From: Nitrobacter hamburgensis X14
GTDB taxonomy: Bacteria; Pseudomonadota; Alphaproteobacteria; Rhizobiales; Xanthobacteraceae
DNA: 64,000 nucleotides
Direction of reading: 5' to 3'
Assembly: GCF_000013885.1 (NCBI RefSeq)
Contig: NC_007964.1
Coordinates: forward strand, 3,644,001-3,708,000
Shown here: positions 8,613 to 15,865 of the stretch, piece by piece
Layout: each line of letters begins with the position of its first letter
How positions within the stretch are numbered: position 1 is the first letter of the stretch
Program-made: the position numbers and the translations under genes
The notes under the pieces: model-generated
Database searches by the model: none
What the model saw: only the letters and a program-made list of their open reading frames with translations
What the model was told of the DNA's origin: nothing

Positions 8613-8912
8613 ATGATAACTGGACCACAATGTCGGGCTGCCCGTGCCCTTGTTGAGATTTCACGCCCCATGCTGGCCAGACGCTCCGGAGTCGACCTTG
8701 GCGCTATTGAGCATTTCGAGAATATTTCTAGATCTCTCAAGCGTGACGAGATCGAGGCAGTTCGACTTGCTTTGGAAGAACTTGGCGCAGTTTTCATCCC
8801 GGAGAATGGATTCGGTTGCGGCGTGAGGTTGAAATTCAATAATGTCGAGGCAGCGCAGATAGCGCGGCTCGAATGTGAGGGCGGCGTTGTTGCGAATGAT
8901 CGCGTCCCCTAA
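8613..8912 (+). CDS. XRE-type helix-turn-helix regulator (99 aa)
   Basis: Starts MITGPQCRAARALVEISRPM, matching the common rhizobial single-domain regulators that begin MITGxQxRAARALL with an XRE-type HTH in the first 60 residues (ARRSGVDLGAIEHFE), followed by a short region ending GAVFIPENGFGCGVRL. An AGGAG motif lies upstream of the chosen ATG. It may regulate the element. The HTH is somewhat divergent. Confidence 0.7.
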   Translation: MITGPQCRAARALVEISRPMLARRSGVDLGAIEHFENISRSLKRDEIEAVRLALEELGAVFIPENGFGCGVRLKFNNVEAAQIARLECEGGVVANDRVP

Positions 8913-9135
8913 CCGAATATTGCTCATCTGACGAGCGACGCGGCAGATCACGGATGTACTGACTGTCGCGCGCTCACCAGCGAGGCTGCGTCGCTCGAGC
9001 GGTGCGATTCTAAATCGCTAGCTTTCGCGAAATCATGACGCCGCAGACCGCTGCATCTCATCGGCGGCGGGCTCATGCCGGCCTCGCTCAAATCTGTCCC
9101 AAAACCCTGACTCGCGTCGCGAACCGCAATTCGGC

Positions 9136-9161
9136 GGGACGCGTTCCGTGCGCGGGTCGTT
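9136..9161 (+). promoter_or_regulatory. EcfG-like promoter of the PRC-barrel gene (GGGAC variant)
   Basis: GGGAC, 17 bases, CGTT, about 22 bases ahead of the PRC-barrel start codon. Consensus for alphaproteobacterial EcfG promoters is GGAAC-N16/17-CGTT, so one base of the -35 deviates. PRC-barrel genes are frequent members of this regulon in rhizobia. Confidence 0.5.
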
Positions 9162-9182
9162 TAACCAGGAAAGGATAAGCTA

Positions 9183-9542
9183 ATGGCTGTGAAAAGAAAA
9201 ACTTCGCACCTGAGCCCTAGTAGGAAACTGTCTGGAAAGGCTGTCTATGGAGCCAAGGGGAAGAAGATTGGTTCAATCAAGCACGTGTTGGTTGACGAGA
9301 AGAAGGGAAAGATTGCCCACGCCGTACTGGGTATCGGCGGATTCTTTGGCGGCGGCGCTCACTACATGGTGCCTTGGAACGTGCTGAGATACGATGCCGA
9401 TCTTGGCGCGTACAGCTCCGACATCAGTGAGAGCCGGTTGAAAGGCCGTCCGAAGCACGGCATGGAGACCATCTTTGACTTGAACGCTCGATATGCCACG
9501 CTCCACCCCCGCAATAACGAGTTCGTGGTACATCCAGGCTAA
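9183..9542 (+). CDS. PRC-barrel domain protein
   Basis: 119 residues. The central segment SGKAVYGAKGKKIGSIKHVL then VDEKKGKIAHAVLGIGG is a typical PRC barrel, followed by MVPWNVLRYD. Upstream AGGAAAGGA is a good ribosome-binding site. PRC-barrel proteins of this size in Rhizobiales are small cytoplasmic proteins often induced by general stress. A stress-type promoter precedes it and a strong terminator follows, so it is probably monocistronic cargo of the small element. Confidence 0.85.
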   Translation: MAVKRKTSHLSPSRKLSGKAVYGAKGKKIGSIKHVLVDEKKGKIAHAVLGIGGFFGGGAHYMVPWNVLRYDADLGAYSSDISESRLKGRPKHGMETIFDLNARYATLHPRNNEFVVHPG

Positions 9543-9558
9543 GCACTGATAGTTGGTA

Positions 9559-9584
9559 CCCGCCGGGATTTCCCGGCGGGTTTC
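9559..9584 (+). terminator. Rho-independent terminator after PRC-barrel gene
   Basis: Ten-base perfect stem (CCCGCCGGGA / TCCCGGCGGG) with a 2-base loop followed by TTT, 17 bases after the stop codon. Confidence 0.75.
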
Positions 9585-9791
9585 GCTGATCCACGGAGCG
9601 GTTCGACATTACGTGGGAAGCCTTTCCGCCACGCATCGCGTGTTGGCGACGTTCTGATCGGCGAAGGTCTCTCTCATCGCTATGTCTGTAGCGGGGCGTC
9701 ATGCCCGCGGCGGCCAGGCTGGTGCTGACCAATAGGAAGCCCCGCCGGGACGGGTTGATCCCCCAGCCCTGATTCCCCGAACCCCCGATTA

Positions 9792-9826
9792 GGTCCGCTG
9801 CGTCTCCGTTCCAGCGGGCCTTTTTG
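9792..9826 (+). terminator. Terminator preceding the small-RNA unit
   Basis: Stem GGTCCGCTG / CAGCGGGCC followed by five T. Closely related in sequence to the terminator at 52322-52348 in the prophage array, and likewise followed by a GGAAC promoter. Confidence 0.65.
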
Positions 9827-9843
9827 GTGTAGCCGCCGCCGCC

Positions 9844-9869
9844 GGAACGCGCCTCCGCCTCTATGCGTT
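9844..9869 (+). promoter_or_regulatory. EcfG-like promoter (perfect elements)
   Basis: GGAAC, 17 bases, CGTT. No protein start follows within 150 bases; instead a terminator-like hairpin does, suggesting it drives a small RNA. Confidence 0.6.
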
Positions 9870-9876
9870 ACCGCCC

Positions 9877-9980
9877 GGGACGGGTCTGTAGCCCAATCCA
9901 TGTTTTAGCGTCCGATGGATTGCGGTCTCCGGCCGGATCCGCCGGCGGCTCATGGTCCTCAGGCTCCGGCGGGTTCTTGT
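9877..9980 (+). ncRNA. Putative stress-induced small RNA, relative of prophage unit 5
   Basis: Between the EcfG-like promoter and a G+C-rich hairpin (CCGCCGG 9939 / CCGGCGG 9966, then GTTCTT) lies about 100 bases lacking any start codon with a ribosome-binding site. Blocks such as GGACGGGTCTG and CGGTCTCCGGCCGGATCCG are shared with the last unit of the array at 52369-52502. The boundaries are predicted from promoter and hairpin only. Confidence 0.45.
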
Positions 9981-10023
9981 CGAGGGCCTTCGGGCCGACT
10001 GGTGACGGGCTGCGTCGCCACCA

Positions 10024-10125
10024 TCAGATGGCCACCTTCAAAACAAGGACACCGCAAAGGGCCGCCAAAACCAGTCCCCAACCGACAATATAGGCAAGCC
10101 GCATTGGCTTCGCGTTTCTCGACAT
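10024..10125 (-). CDS. Tiny membrane protein (33 aa)
   Basis: On the minus strand an ATG preceded by GGAGGGG at ideal spacing opens a 33-residue frame: basic start (MSRNAKPMR) and one hydrophobic helix (LAYIVGWGLVLAALCGVLVL). Two hairpins with T-runs on the same strand lie upstream (10143 and 10303). No family assigned. Confidence 0.45.
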   Translation of the reverse strand: MSRNAKPMRLAYIVGWGLVLAALCGVLVLKVAI

Positions 10126-10142
10126 ATCCCCTCCGTGACAAG

Positions 10143-10173
10143 AAAAAGGCTCGACATCGTTCGATGTCGGGCC
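10143..10173 (-). terminator. Minus-strand hairpin terminator
   Basis: GGCTCGACATCG / CGATGTCGGGCC stem with loop TT; on the minus strand it is followed by a run of T (five A on the plus strand at 10143). Confidence 0.55.
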
Positions 10174-10302
10174 GGTCTGAGGTTTGCCCAATGGGGCCTA
10201 GCTTATGTGGTACCCTACGTCGATCACGCTATGCGGCAAAAGGGCTCGCGCATTAGCGCCCTCGGCTGGGCGAAACGGAAGCTGGCGAGAGACAAACGAA
10301 AA

Positions 10303-10326
10303 GGCCCGACGCCATGAAGCGCCGGG
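10303..10326 (-). terminator. Minus-strand hairpin terminator
   Basis: GCCCGACGC / GCGCCGGGC with one mismatch and a six-base loop; on the minus strand it is followed by CCTTTTCG. No gene upstream of it on that strand could be identified in 10327-10594. Confidence 0.4.
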
Positions 10327-10594
10327 CAAGTTGAGGAGCGGAGCTAGTCCAGGGCGGGCCTAGCGTCCAGGCAGCGGCTTACTGATGATTCGTGACGGCC
10401 CCGTGTTGGGGTCGAATTAGGGTGCTTGCTCCCTCGCCTTATCTCCGCCCGTACTTGGCAGGCCAGAACTCAGGTTGGCAGTCTCGCAATCTCACCCCGC
10501 GCCCTCCTGAGGCGATTATCCAGCCCCCTGACACCGCCTCCGCTTCGGACTAGGATGGAGAGAGAGGGGGCTCCTTTCGGAGGAGCGATTTGTC

Positions 10595-10669
10595 ATGACG
10601 CCTCTCACTAGAAATATACTGATCGCCGCTACAGTTCTCGTTATAGCGCTCGTTTACATGTACGGCTGA
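10595..10669 (+). CDS. Tiny membrane protein (24 aa)
   Basis: ATG after a strong GGAGGAG ribosome-binding site, encoding 24 residues that are nearly all one hydrophobic helix after MTPLTRN (ILIAATVLVIALVYMYG). The upstream leader holds the phrase CTAGGATGGAGAGA, which recurs at 13453 ahead of another small ORF cluster in the prophage. Possibly a membrane-active micropeptide; function unknown. Confidence 0.45.
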   Translation: MTPLTRNILIAATVLVIALVYMYG

Positions 10670-10790
10670 TTCAGCGCTCGCAAAGCCAAGGAAAGATCGC
10701 CGCAGACGTCTACGGCTTTGGTACTGGCCTGTTTCCGACCTCAGTCGGCCTAGTTAGAAAATGGGAGTGGCCTAATTTGAATCAGGCAAC

Positions 10791-10819
10791 AAAAAAGCCC
10801 GGTGATCAACCGGGCCTTT
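10791..10819. terminator. Bidirectional terminator
   Basis: GCCCGGT / ACCGGGC stem with a five-base loop, flanked by six A on the left and TTT on the right, so it could work on both strands. Confidence 0.7.
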
Positions 10820-10968
10820 ATCGCTGATCAAGCAATCAGCCCGCTAAGGCTGTTGTTGGGTGGTCAACCCAAGACCAATTCCTGCGGATACGGTGAGCCT
10901 CAAAAGCGGCTGAGCATTAGCCTACCCCTCTGGGGTACCGAAATGCTTTCGGGTTTGCGGCAATCACC

Positions 10969-11220
10969 ATGGCGACGGCGGGCCTCCCTGATCATATTCG
11001 AGACGACGTGCGATCAGCAATGTTCCTCGCGGTCGCGGAAGGACGTTTGAACCCCGGCGCCGCCGCGTCACGCGTCCGCGAGTTTATCGCCGCGCACAAT
11101 CGCCAGTACTCGAAATACGTCCCGCACGGCGGCGGCGTGATGCAGTCGCTCGACCAGCAGGTCTACGACGACGGCCCGATGCGGCTGGTCGACACGGTGG
11201 CTCATGGTCTCTGGGACTGA
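10969..11220 (+). CDS. Conserved hypothetical protein (83 aa)
   Basis: 83 residues: IRDDVRSAMFLAVAEGRLNP, then VREFIAAHNRQYSKYVPHG and SLDQQVYDDGPMRLVDTVAHG. The last block resembles the sigma-70 family phrase linking regions 3 and 4 (SLDxPxxDDGxxxLxDTLxxG), but the DNA-binding regions 2 and 4 are not present. I read it as a common rhizobial phage/element small protein of unknown function. It is the last gene before the excisionase-integrase pair. Confidence 0.6.
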   Translation: MATAGLPDHIRDDVRSAMFLAVAEGRLNPGAAASRVREFIAAHNRQYSKYVPHGGGVMQSLDQQVYDDGPMRLVDTVAHGLWD

Positions 11221-11289
11221 CCAGCGAAGCATCGATCGATATTCGGGGCTTGAGAGTCCCGAGTATCGATTCCAGGTGGCGGACCGACG

Positions 11290-11658
11290 ATGAGCGTGCG
11301 CGGCCACGCGGTCGACCCCGAGGCCCCTCTCCGCCTTGCGGAGGCTGCCAGGATCGCGTTTCCTGACGGCTCTATGACCGTGCCGGGCTTGCGGCGGGAG
11401 CGCGACCGTGGCCGATTGGTCACTGAAATCATCGCCGGCAAGGAGTATACCTCGCTGGCCCACATCGAACGGATGCGAGAGCTATGCCGCGCAAGTCCAA
11501 AGGTGCCCGACTCCATCTTAAAGCTGCCCGGCGAGATGAAACCGGGAGTATCACCCACCGGGCAACCTGGATCATCCGCGACAATGGACGGGACTTCTTC
11601 ACAGGATGCGCTGAGGAGGAAACTGCAAAGGCTGAGCGGGCTCTCGCAGAATACATAG
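11290..11658 (+). CDS. Excisionase-like protein, out-of-frame overlap with integrase
   Basis: 122 residues beginning after a short polar leader with PLRLAEAARIAFPDGSMTV and LRRERDRGRLVTEIIAGKEY, then TSLAHIERMRELCR, a winged-helix/MerR-like layout expected of a recombination directionality factor. The second element has a near copy at 57185. Its last 58 codons overlap the integrase start in another frame; the block SSQDALRRKL is conserved in the sister copy (SPQDALRSRL), so the overlap is under protein-level constraint. Probably controls excision of the small element. Confidence 0.7.
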   Translation: MSVRGHAVDPEAPLRLAEAARIAFPDGSMTVPGLRRERDRGRLVTEIIAGKEYTSLAHIERMRELCRASPKVPDSILKLPGEMKPGVSPTGQPGSSATMDGTSSQDALRRKLQRLSGLSQNT

Positions 11659-12698
11659 CCAGCAAGTACGCGCCGAAGCGCAAGGTCCAGGATATCGAGA
11701 AATTACCGATCGGAGACGTTCTATCGATTTACCTCGATGCCGAGTTGGCAGCGCTCCGTGAACGCTTCAAGGTCACTGAGGCTGACGAGGATACGATTGC
11801 GCAGATCCGCAAGTTCAAGACCCGCATCGGCAGGTTGAACGACTGGTGGGGAGCCAAGATGCTCTCGGCAGTCGATGGCGAGGAATGCCGGTCCTATGCC
11901 AAGCACCGTGGGAACAAGGGCGGTGCCCGCCGCGACCTTGAAGACCTGCGCGCTGCGATCAACCATCACGCTGGCGAAGGCTATCACCGCGGCGTCGTCA
12001 AGGTGACGCTGCCGGCAAAGGGCAAGGCCCGGGATCGTTGGCTGACGCGCTCCGAGGCGGCCAAGATGATCTGGACCTGCTGGCGTTACCGCGAAATTCA
12101 GACGGTCCACCGTGGCCCGCTGAGGCACGTAACTCGCTTCATCCTGATAGGCGTCTACACCGGTACGCGCGCAGCATCGATCGCGGCGGCCTCACCGATC
12201 CCGGCAATCGGGCGGTCCTATGTCGACCTTGAGCGCGGTCGTTTCTATCGTCTGCCACGCGGCGCCATAGCGACCAACAAACGTCAGCCGACCGTACCCC
12301 TCCCCGAGCGCTTACTGGCCCATATGCGGCGCTGGCACCGCATCGATCCGGACTCGAAGCACTTCGTTGAGTTCAACGGAAAGCCGGTGACGTCGGTCAA
12401 GACCGGCTTCAAGCGCGCCGCGACTCTCGCGAAGCTGTCGGTGGAGGACGGTAACGTGTCGCCCCACACACTACGACACACCGCCGCGACCTGGCTGATG
12501 CAGCGCGGAGCCGATCCGTGGCAAGCGTCTGGCTACCTCGGCATGTCGTTCAAGATGCTGATGGACACTTACGGCCACCATCACCCCGATTACCTCGAGG
12601 ACGCGGTGAAGAAGATCGCCGCGCGCGATCCAAAGGATGAACAGAAGAAGGACGTTTCTGGTGCGGTAACTGGTGCGGTTGTGCCGTTCAGGAAATAG
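11484..12698 (+). CDS. Tyrosine recombinase/phage integrase of the 7.7 kb element
   Basis: 404 residues. Catalytic residues are visible: Arg229 in GVYTGTRAAS, the HTLRH box (His328, Arg331, His332) and Tyr363 in DTYGHHHP. The N-terminal arm-binding and core-binding regions precede it. It ends 28 bases before the tRNA-derived att copy at 12727, the usual position for a tRNA-integrating enzyme. It is clearly related to the integrase at 57379 (many identical blocks such as RRDLEDLR and the DTYGHHHPDY region), consistent with both using the same attachment site. Confidence 0.95.
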   Translation: MPRKSKGARLHLKAARRDETGSITHRATWIIRDNGRDFFTGCAEEETAKAERALAEYIASKYAPKRKVQDIEKLPIGDVLSIYLDAELAALRERFKVTEADEDTIAQIRKFKTRIGRLNDWWGAKMLSAVDGEECRSYAKHRGNKGGARRDLEDLRAAINHHAGEGYHRGVVKVTLPAKGKARDRWLTRSEAAKMIWTCWRYREIQTVHRGPLRHVTRFILIGVYTGTRAASIAAASPIPAIGRSYVDLERGRFYRLPRGAIATNKRQPTVPLPERLLAHMRRWHRIDPDSKHFVEFNGKPVTSVKTGFKRAATLAKLSVEDGNVSPHTLRHTAATWLMQRGADPWQASGYLGMSFKMLMDTYGHHHPDYLEDAVKKIAARDPKDEQKKDVSGAVTGAVVPFRK

Positions 12699-12726
12699 AT
12701 AACACTGGAAGTAACTGATTTTATTG

Positions 12727-12776
12727 GTGGGCCCGGAGGGACTCGAACCCCCAACCAGACCGTTATGAGCGGCCTT
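12727..12776. repeat. Attachment-site copy 2 (tRNA-Ile2 3' end)
   Basis: 50 bp identical to the 3' part of the intact tRNA at 58623. It marks the junction between the small element (left, its integrase ends at 12698) and the prophage (right). Confidence 0.92.
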
Positions 12777-12891
12777 GCCTATCCTAGAAAACCTCATAAT
12801 ACTTGGGTTTTTCGTCACCGATCATAGACGATCTTCCAGCTTCGTTCACGCTGTACCGGTGGTTATTCGGTGGTTGAAAAGGACCATAGTG

Positions 12892-13413
12892 GTGGAGCAC
12901 ATCCTATACAAAGATGACGACGGGCCGATGGTCTTTCACTGGAACCCCGCGACGTCCGAATGGGCCCCGATCCTCTGGGACGCATGGATGCATTTCCGAG
13001 CGCTCCGCGGCGACTTTCGGCCCTTAAACGGGGTGAAATCCGGTGATCACTATTTTGTCGTTTGCATCGTCGACAATGACGGGACGCTCTACAATATTCT
13101 GCCCCATCGGTATCGCCTCGATGCGGATGGTCGGATAACCGACCACTATTTCGACGATCTGACCGAGGAAGAACGCGCCTTCGTTTCGAAGTGGCAGGTG
13201 GATCGAAACGTTCCCCGAGGCGCCGATGCTGACAAATTCGATGCGCTCCGTTGGCGGATGTGGCGAGGGAATTTACCCCCAGCAGACGCGGCTGGAGCCC
13301 TCATTCGAAATCTTCCCGGCTTCCCCGCTACGGACGCGAATCGTCCAGTGTTGAGTTTCCTGCGTGAGTTCGGAAGCATTCCATCCTCTCGACCTTCCGC
13401 TGCGATCCACTAA
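12892..13413 (+). CDS. Hypothetical protein (about 173 aa)
   Basis: Reading frame open from 12775; the GTG at 12892 or 12889 is a reasonable start since protein-like sequence begins there (VEHILYKDDDGPMVFHWNP). It contains a beta-rich part with Trp residues and an aromatic motif HYFDDLTEEERAFVSKW. No known domain recognised. First gene inside the prophage after the att copy; probably cargo (moron). Confidence 0.55.
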   Translation: MEHILYKDDDGPMVFHWNPATSEWAPILWDAWMHFRALRGDFRPLNGVKSGDHYFVVCIVDNDGTLYNILPHRYRLDADGRITDHYFDDLTEEERAFVSKWQVDRNVPRGADADKFDALRWRMWRGNLPPADAAGALIRNLPGFPATDANRPVLSFLREFGSIPSSRPSAAIH

Positions 13414-13470
13414 CGGCAAACGGAAAAGCCCGGCCGCCCTTCGGCAGTCAGGCTAGGATGGAGAGATGTT

Positions 13471-13569
13471 CCGCTCCCTCCCCTCCCTTCCAAGATCCTC
13501 AACGAGCGCCGCATTGGCTTCGTGGCAGAGCATGGGTCGAAACGTAGGCCGGTGAAACGGAGGGACTAG
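13471..13569 (+). other. Second copy of the ERR-x-GFVAEHGS coding segment
   Basis: A short open stretch reads SKILNERRIGFVAEHGS and ends at TAG 13567. It parallels 5292-5375 in the small element, with synonymous and conservative differences. No in-frame ATG is found. A different frame begins with ATG 13466 and ends at the TGA overlapping this segment, but the substitution pattern favours the frame described. Confidence 0.35.
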
Positions 13570-13600
13570 GATTCCTGCCAGCCGCTCCTAAATTCGGGCT

Positions 13601-13744
13601 ATGACCGGCCGAAAACCATGGCGGAAGAAACCTGCATCCTCATTGTGGTACTGGACCGGCAAGCCGAAGCGCGACATCAAAGGAACCAGCGGGGTCTTGG
13701 CGCCCGGAACCTCCCGGCGCCCTACGCGTTGTACGGGCTACTAG
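13601..13744 (+). CDS. Small basic hypothetical ORF (47 aa)
   Basis: ATG-initiated 47-residue frame, strongly basic (MTGRKPWRKKPASSLWYW...KPKRD). There is no clear ribosome-binding site. Its 3' part overlaps the EcfG-like promoter of the oxygenase gene, which lowers the chance that it is real. Confidence 0.25.
   Translation: MTGRKPWRKKPASSLWYWTGKPKRDIKGTSGVLAPGTSRRPTRCTGY
13706..13730 (+). promoter_or_regulatory. EcfG-like promoter of the 2OG oxygenase gene
   Basis: Perfect GGAAC, 16 bases, CGTT, 45 bases before the oxygenase start codon. Confidence 0.6.
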
Positions 13745-13774
13745 GGAACAGCCGCTCAGTCGCTGAGGGTCTTG

Positions 13775-14596
13775 GTGAATAGGCTCCCACCTGCAACTGA
13801 TCTTTTCAGTCGAGCTCAGGCGTTGCGACACGACTATCTCAACGCCAAGCCTTGGCCCCACGTCGTTATCGACAACGGCTTTTCCGAAGAGCTTTTGGAT
13901 GCGATTGCGGCTGAAATCGCCAAGATCGATCCAGCGCACCTCATCTCGAGCCTCGATGATCGTCAAATCAAGCAGGAAGCCTCAGACGGCTTAGGACCAG
14001 CCACCCAATACTTTTTGGAACTCGTCGATAGTGCCCGCTTCCGCGAGTTCATCTCGACCGTGACAGGAGTTGACAACCTGCTGTCGGATCCAACGCACAA
14101 ATTTGCGGGCGCCCACAGGACGCCATCCGGCGGCTTCACTAAAATCCACCGCGACTTTGAGGTGCACCCGGCCACAGGTCTGTTTCATCGGGTGAACCTA
14201 TTAGTCTACCTGAATCGTGACTGGCCTGACTCGTATGGCGGCAGCCTCGAACTATGGCCATCGGACATGTCTGCCATCGGCCGTCGCATCTTTCCGCGAT
14301 TTAACACCATTGTCCTATGGGAAACCCACGGCGCGACACTGCATGGCCTGCCCGATCCTGTGACTTGCCCTCCAGATCGAATGCGTCTGTCGGTCGCCTC
14401 GTATTACTATACCAAGGAACGCCGGCCCGCAGTAGCGGGTGAACGCCGAACCCGCTATTGGGCCGCCCGTCCCGAGGACGATCGCTCGATAGAGCGTGTG
14501 GATTGGTTGGATCATGTGCGAGCGGTGACGCCCGAGGCGCTGAAGTACTTGATTCGAGCCGCGCGCGATCAATTGGTGCGAAAACGGCCATATTGA
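13775..14596 (+). CDS. 2-oxoglutarate/Fe(II)-dependent dioxygenase
   Basis: About 273 residues from a GTG (an in-frame TTG lies three bases upstream). The double-stranded beta-helix signature is clear: HRD (His126, Asp128 counting from the upstream TTG), then NLLVYLNRDWPDSYGGSLEL, a distal His in THGATLHGLPDP (His191) and RLSVASYYY with Arg205 for 2-oxoglutarate. This is the prolyl-4-hydroxylase-like group that hydroxylates proteins or sugars; the target is unknown. It lies with other stress-promoter genes at the left end of the prophage and is probably lysogenic-conversion cargo rather than a phage function. Confidence 0.85.
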   Translation: MNRLPPATDLFSRAQALRHDYLNAKPWPHVVIDNGFSEELLDAIAAEIAKIDPAHLISSLDDRQIKQEASDGLGPATQYFLELVDSARFREFISTVTGVDNLLSDPTHKFAGAHRTPSGGFTKIHRDFEVHPATGLFHRVNLLVYLNRDWPDSYGGSLELWPSDMSAIGRRIFPRFNTIVLWETHGATLHGLPDPVTCPPDRMRLSVASYYYTKERRPAVAGERRTRYWAARPEDDRSIERVDWLDHVRAVTPEALKYLIRAARDQLVRKRPY

Positions 14597-14693
14597 GAGA
14601 GGAGCGGTGAAATGCTCCAGCCCCGCCGCTCCCCGCATTATCCGACCGGAACGGAAGTTAACTCCCGCAGGTCCAATTTCTCAAACCCGATTA

Positions 14694-14727
14694 GGCCCGC
14701 CGTGGCGCCCCTTCCGGCGGGCCTTTT
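14694..14727 (+). terminator. Rho-independent terminator
   Basis: Perfect stem GGCCCGCC / GGCGGGCC and TTTT, preceded by ACCCGATTA; the same lead sequence precedes terminators at 15496 and 52322. Confidence 0.75.
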
Positions 14728-14783
14728 GGCGGCGCTCTCTCGAAGCTGGCGAGGGCCAAAAAAGGGCCGACGCTGCTGTCATC

Positions 14784-14808
14784 GGAACGCATCGAGAGCG
14801 TACCGGTT
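14784..14808 (+). promoter_or_regulatory. EcfG-like promoter (GGTT -10)
   Basis: GGAAC, 16 bases, GGTT, 43 bases ahead of the Gln-rich small gene. The same variant occurs at 15146, 40803 and (minus strand) 41990. Confidence 0.45.
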
Positions 14809-14850
14809 GTCCCCATACGTTCAATCGTAGGGACAACAAAGGAGGTCCTG

Positions 14851-15042
14851 ATGTCCAATCAGAACCAAAAAAAACCGAACCAGCAGCAGCAGAACCAAAA
14901 TCAAAAGCCGGGCCAGCAAGCCGATACTAGGAAGGAGGACGAAATCAGGAAGGCCGAAATCAGGAAGGCCGTAAGAGCAGATATGATCGACCCGAAACAT
15001 CCTCAGGGCCAACAAGATACTGATTATAGCGGTGGCACCTGA
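14851..15042 (+). CDS. Small Gln/Lys-rich protein (63 aa)
   Basis: ATG with a strong AAGGAGG site 8 bases upstream. The N-terminal half is low complexity (MSNQNQKKPNQQQQ), the second half charged with a duplicated EIRKAEIRKAV. Likely disordered. Small hydrophilic Gln-rich proteins of this kind occur widely in Rhizobiales with no known function. The stress-type promoter upstream suggests induction in stationary phase or stress. Confidence 0.6.
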   Translation: MSNQNQKKPNQQQQNQNQKPGQQADTRKEDEIRKAEIRKAVRADMIDPKHPQGQQDTDYSGGT

Positions 15043-15145
15043 TAGGGCCGAGCATTGCCGGGTATGGATAACCGGCGACTGAACTTGCCGCGCGTCTTAT
15101 GCAACTAAATTCGGTTTTCAAATGTTAAGGGCATGCCTTTTGCCA

Positions 15146-15170
15146 GGAACGTCGGCCGATTGCGTCGGTT
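15146..15170 (+). promoter_or_regulatory. EcfG-like promoter (GGTT -10)
   Basis: GGAAC, 16 bases, GGTT, 48 bases upstream of the ATG at 15218. Confidence 0.45.
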
Positions 15171-15217
15171 ATTACTGACAGTTGCGTAGGGAGGGCAGAC
15201 ATAGCGGGAGAAGAACC

Positions 15218-15451
15218 ATGAGCAACAACGCCGAAATCCTCGCCAAGGTGATCATGGATATCAAGGCAATCCTGGATATCGAGAAGGTGCTGACGGACGA
15301 GTTGAATTGCGTGGGCAAGAGCAGGAACCCGGGACTGGTGGAAGACCTGTTGCTAGTCATGGACAAGGCTGATGCCGTCCGCGCTGCCCAGCGGATACAG
15401 GCGGGATATAGCGGTCTCAAGGTCGTGAAACAGGAAAACGAGGTCGCATAA
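15218..15451 (+). CDS. Hypothetical protein (77 aa)
   Basis: Starts MSNNAEILAKVIMDIKAILD after a GGGAGAAG site. Helical, with a repeated MDK/AD-rich stretch (LLLVMDKADAVRAAQRIQAG). I do not recognise the family. It is followed by a terminator at 15496. Together with the preceding gene it seems to be stress-type cargo beside the lysis genes. Confidence 0.6.
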   Translation: MSNNAEILAKVIMDIKAILDIEKVLTDELNCVGKSRNPGLVEDLLLVMDKADAVRAAQRIQAGYSGLKVVKQENEVA

Positions 15452-15495
15452 CGGCGCTGGAGCGCTTTTTCGCGCCGCTTTGCCGAACCCGATCA

Positions 15496-15530
15496 GGCCC
15501 GCATATGGCTTCTCCCCGGCGGGCCTTTTT
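15496..15530 (+). terminator. Rho-independent terminator
   Basis: GGCCCGC / GCGGGCC stem, T run of five; separates rightward cargo from the convergent lysis operon. Confidence 0.75.
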
Positions 15531-15539
15531 GGGCGCGCT

Positions 15540-15749
15540 TCATTCCACCACCAAGCCAACTCCCAGCAGCAACAGCGCAGCAACGAACAGCACGGGCAGA
15601 AACTCGTTGTGGATATCCAAGAGCGCGATCCAGATCGCCAGCAAGGCGGTCATGGCGCCTAGTGGTTGGAGGATGGAGGCGAACGAGGTTATCAATCTCT
15701 CCACGTCGGTTCGCCTTGCGGGTGGCCCGTCGTAACCCAGAGCGGCCAT
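15540..15749 (-). CDS. Small membrane protein, last gene of lysis operon
   Basis: 69 residues from ATG 15749, with two hydrophobic helices (ILQPLGAMTALLAIWIALLD and FLPVLFVAALLLLGVGLVV). Starts inside the preceding gene. Two-helix proteins in this position are often holins or anti-holins. This is inference from topology and location. Confidence 0.45.
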   Translation of the reverse strand: MAALGYDGPPARRTDVERLITSFASILQPLGAMTALLAIWIALLDIHNEFLPVLFVAALLLLGVGLVVE

Positions 15750-15865
15750 AAGACGGATCGGGCGGCGGCCAAACCGAGCGTTACTGGGCTCACCGTGTGA
15801 AGAGCGAAGATGCTTAGCGTGCCTGTGATGTAGAGCGCGAAGATGAGCTTGAGGACGAGTTTCAT
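15692..15865 (-). CDS. Small membrane protein (57 aa)
   Basis: Starts MKLVLKLIFALYITGTLSIF with an AGGTGG-type site upstream. A signal-like hydrophobic N-terminus precedes a second moderately hydrophobic segment and a polar tail. The start overlaps the stop of the upstream peptidase-like gene (ATGA) and its end overlaps the next gene, so all three are coupled. Possible lysis accessory protein. Confidence 0.5.
   Translation of the reverse strand: MKLVLKLIFALYITGTLSIFALHTVSPVTLGLAAARSVLWPLWVTTGHPQGEPTWRD

Noticed and set aside
10802..11050. 82-residue frame from 10802
   Set aside because: Starts in a terminator hairpin, lacks a ribosome-binding site and overlaps the better supported gene at 10969.
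10969..11220. Full sigma factor
   Set aside because: Only one short phrase resembles the sigma-70 region 3/4 linker; regions 2 and 4 are absent.
14660..14690. GGAAC near 14660 as another stress promoter
   Set aside because: No CGTT or GGTT at 16-17 bases.
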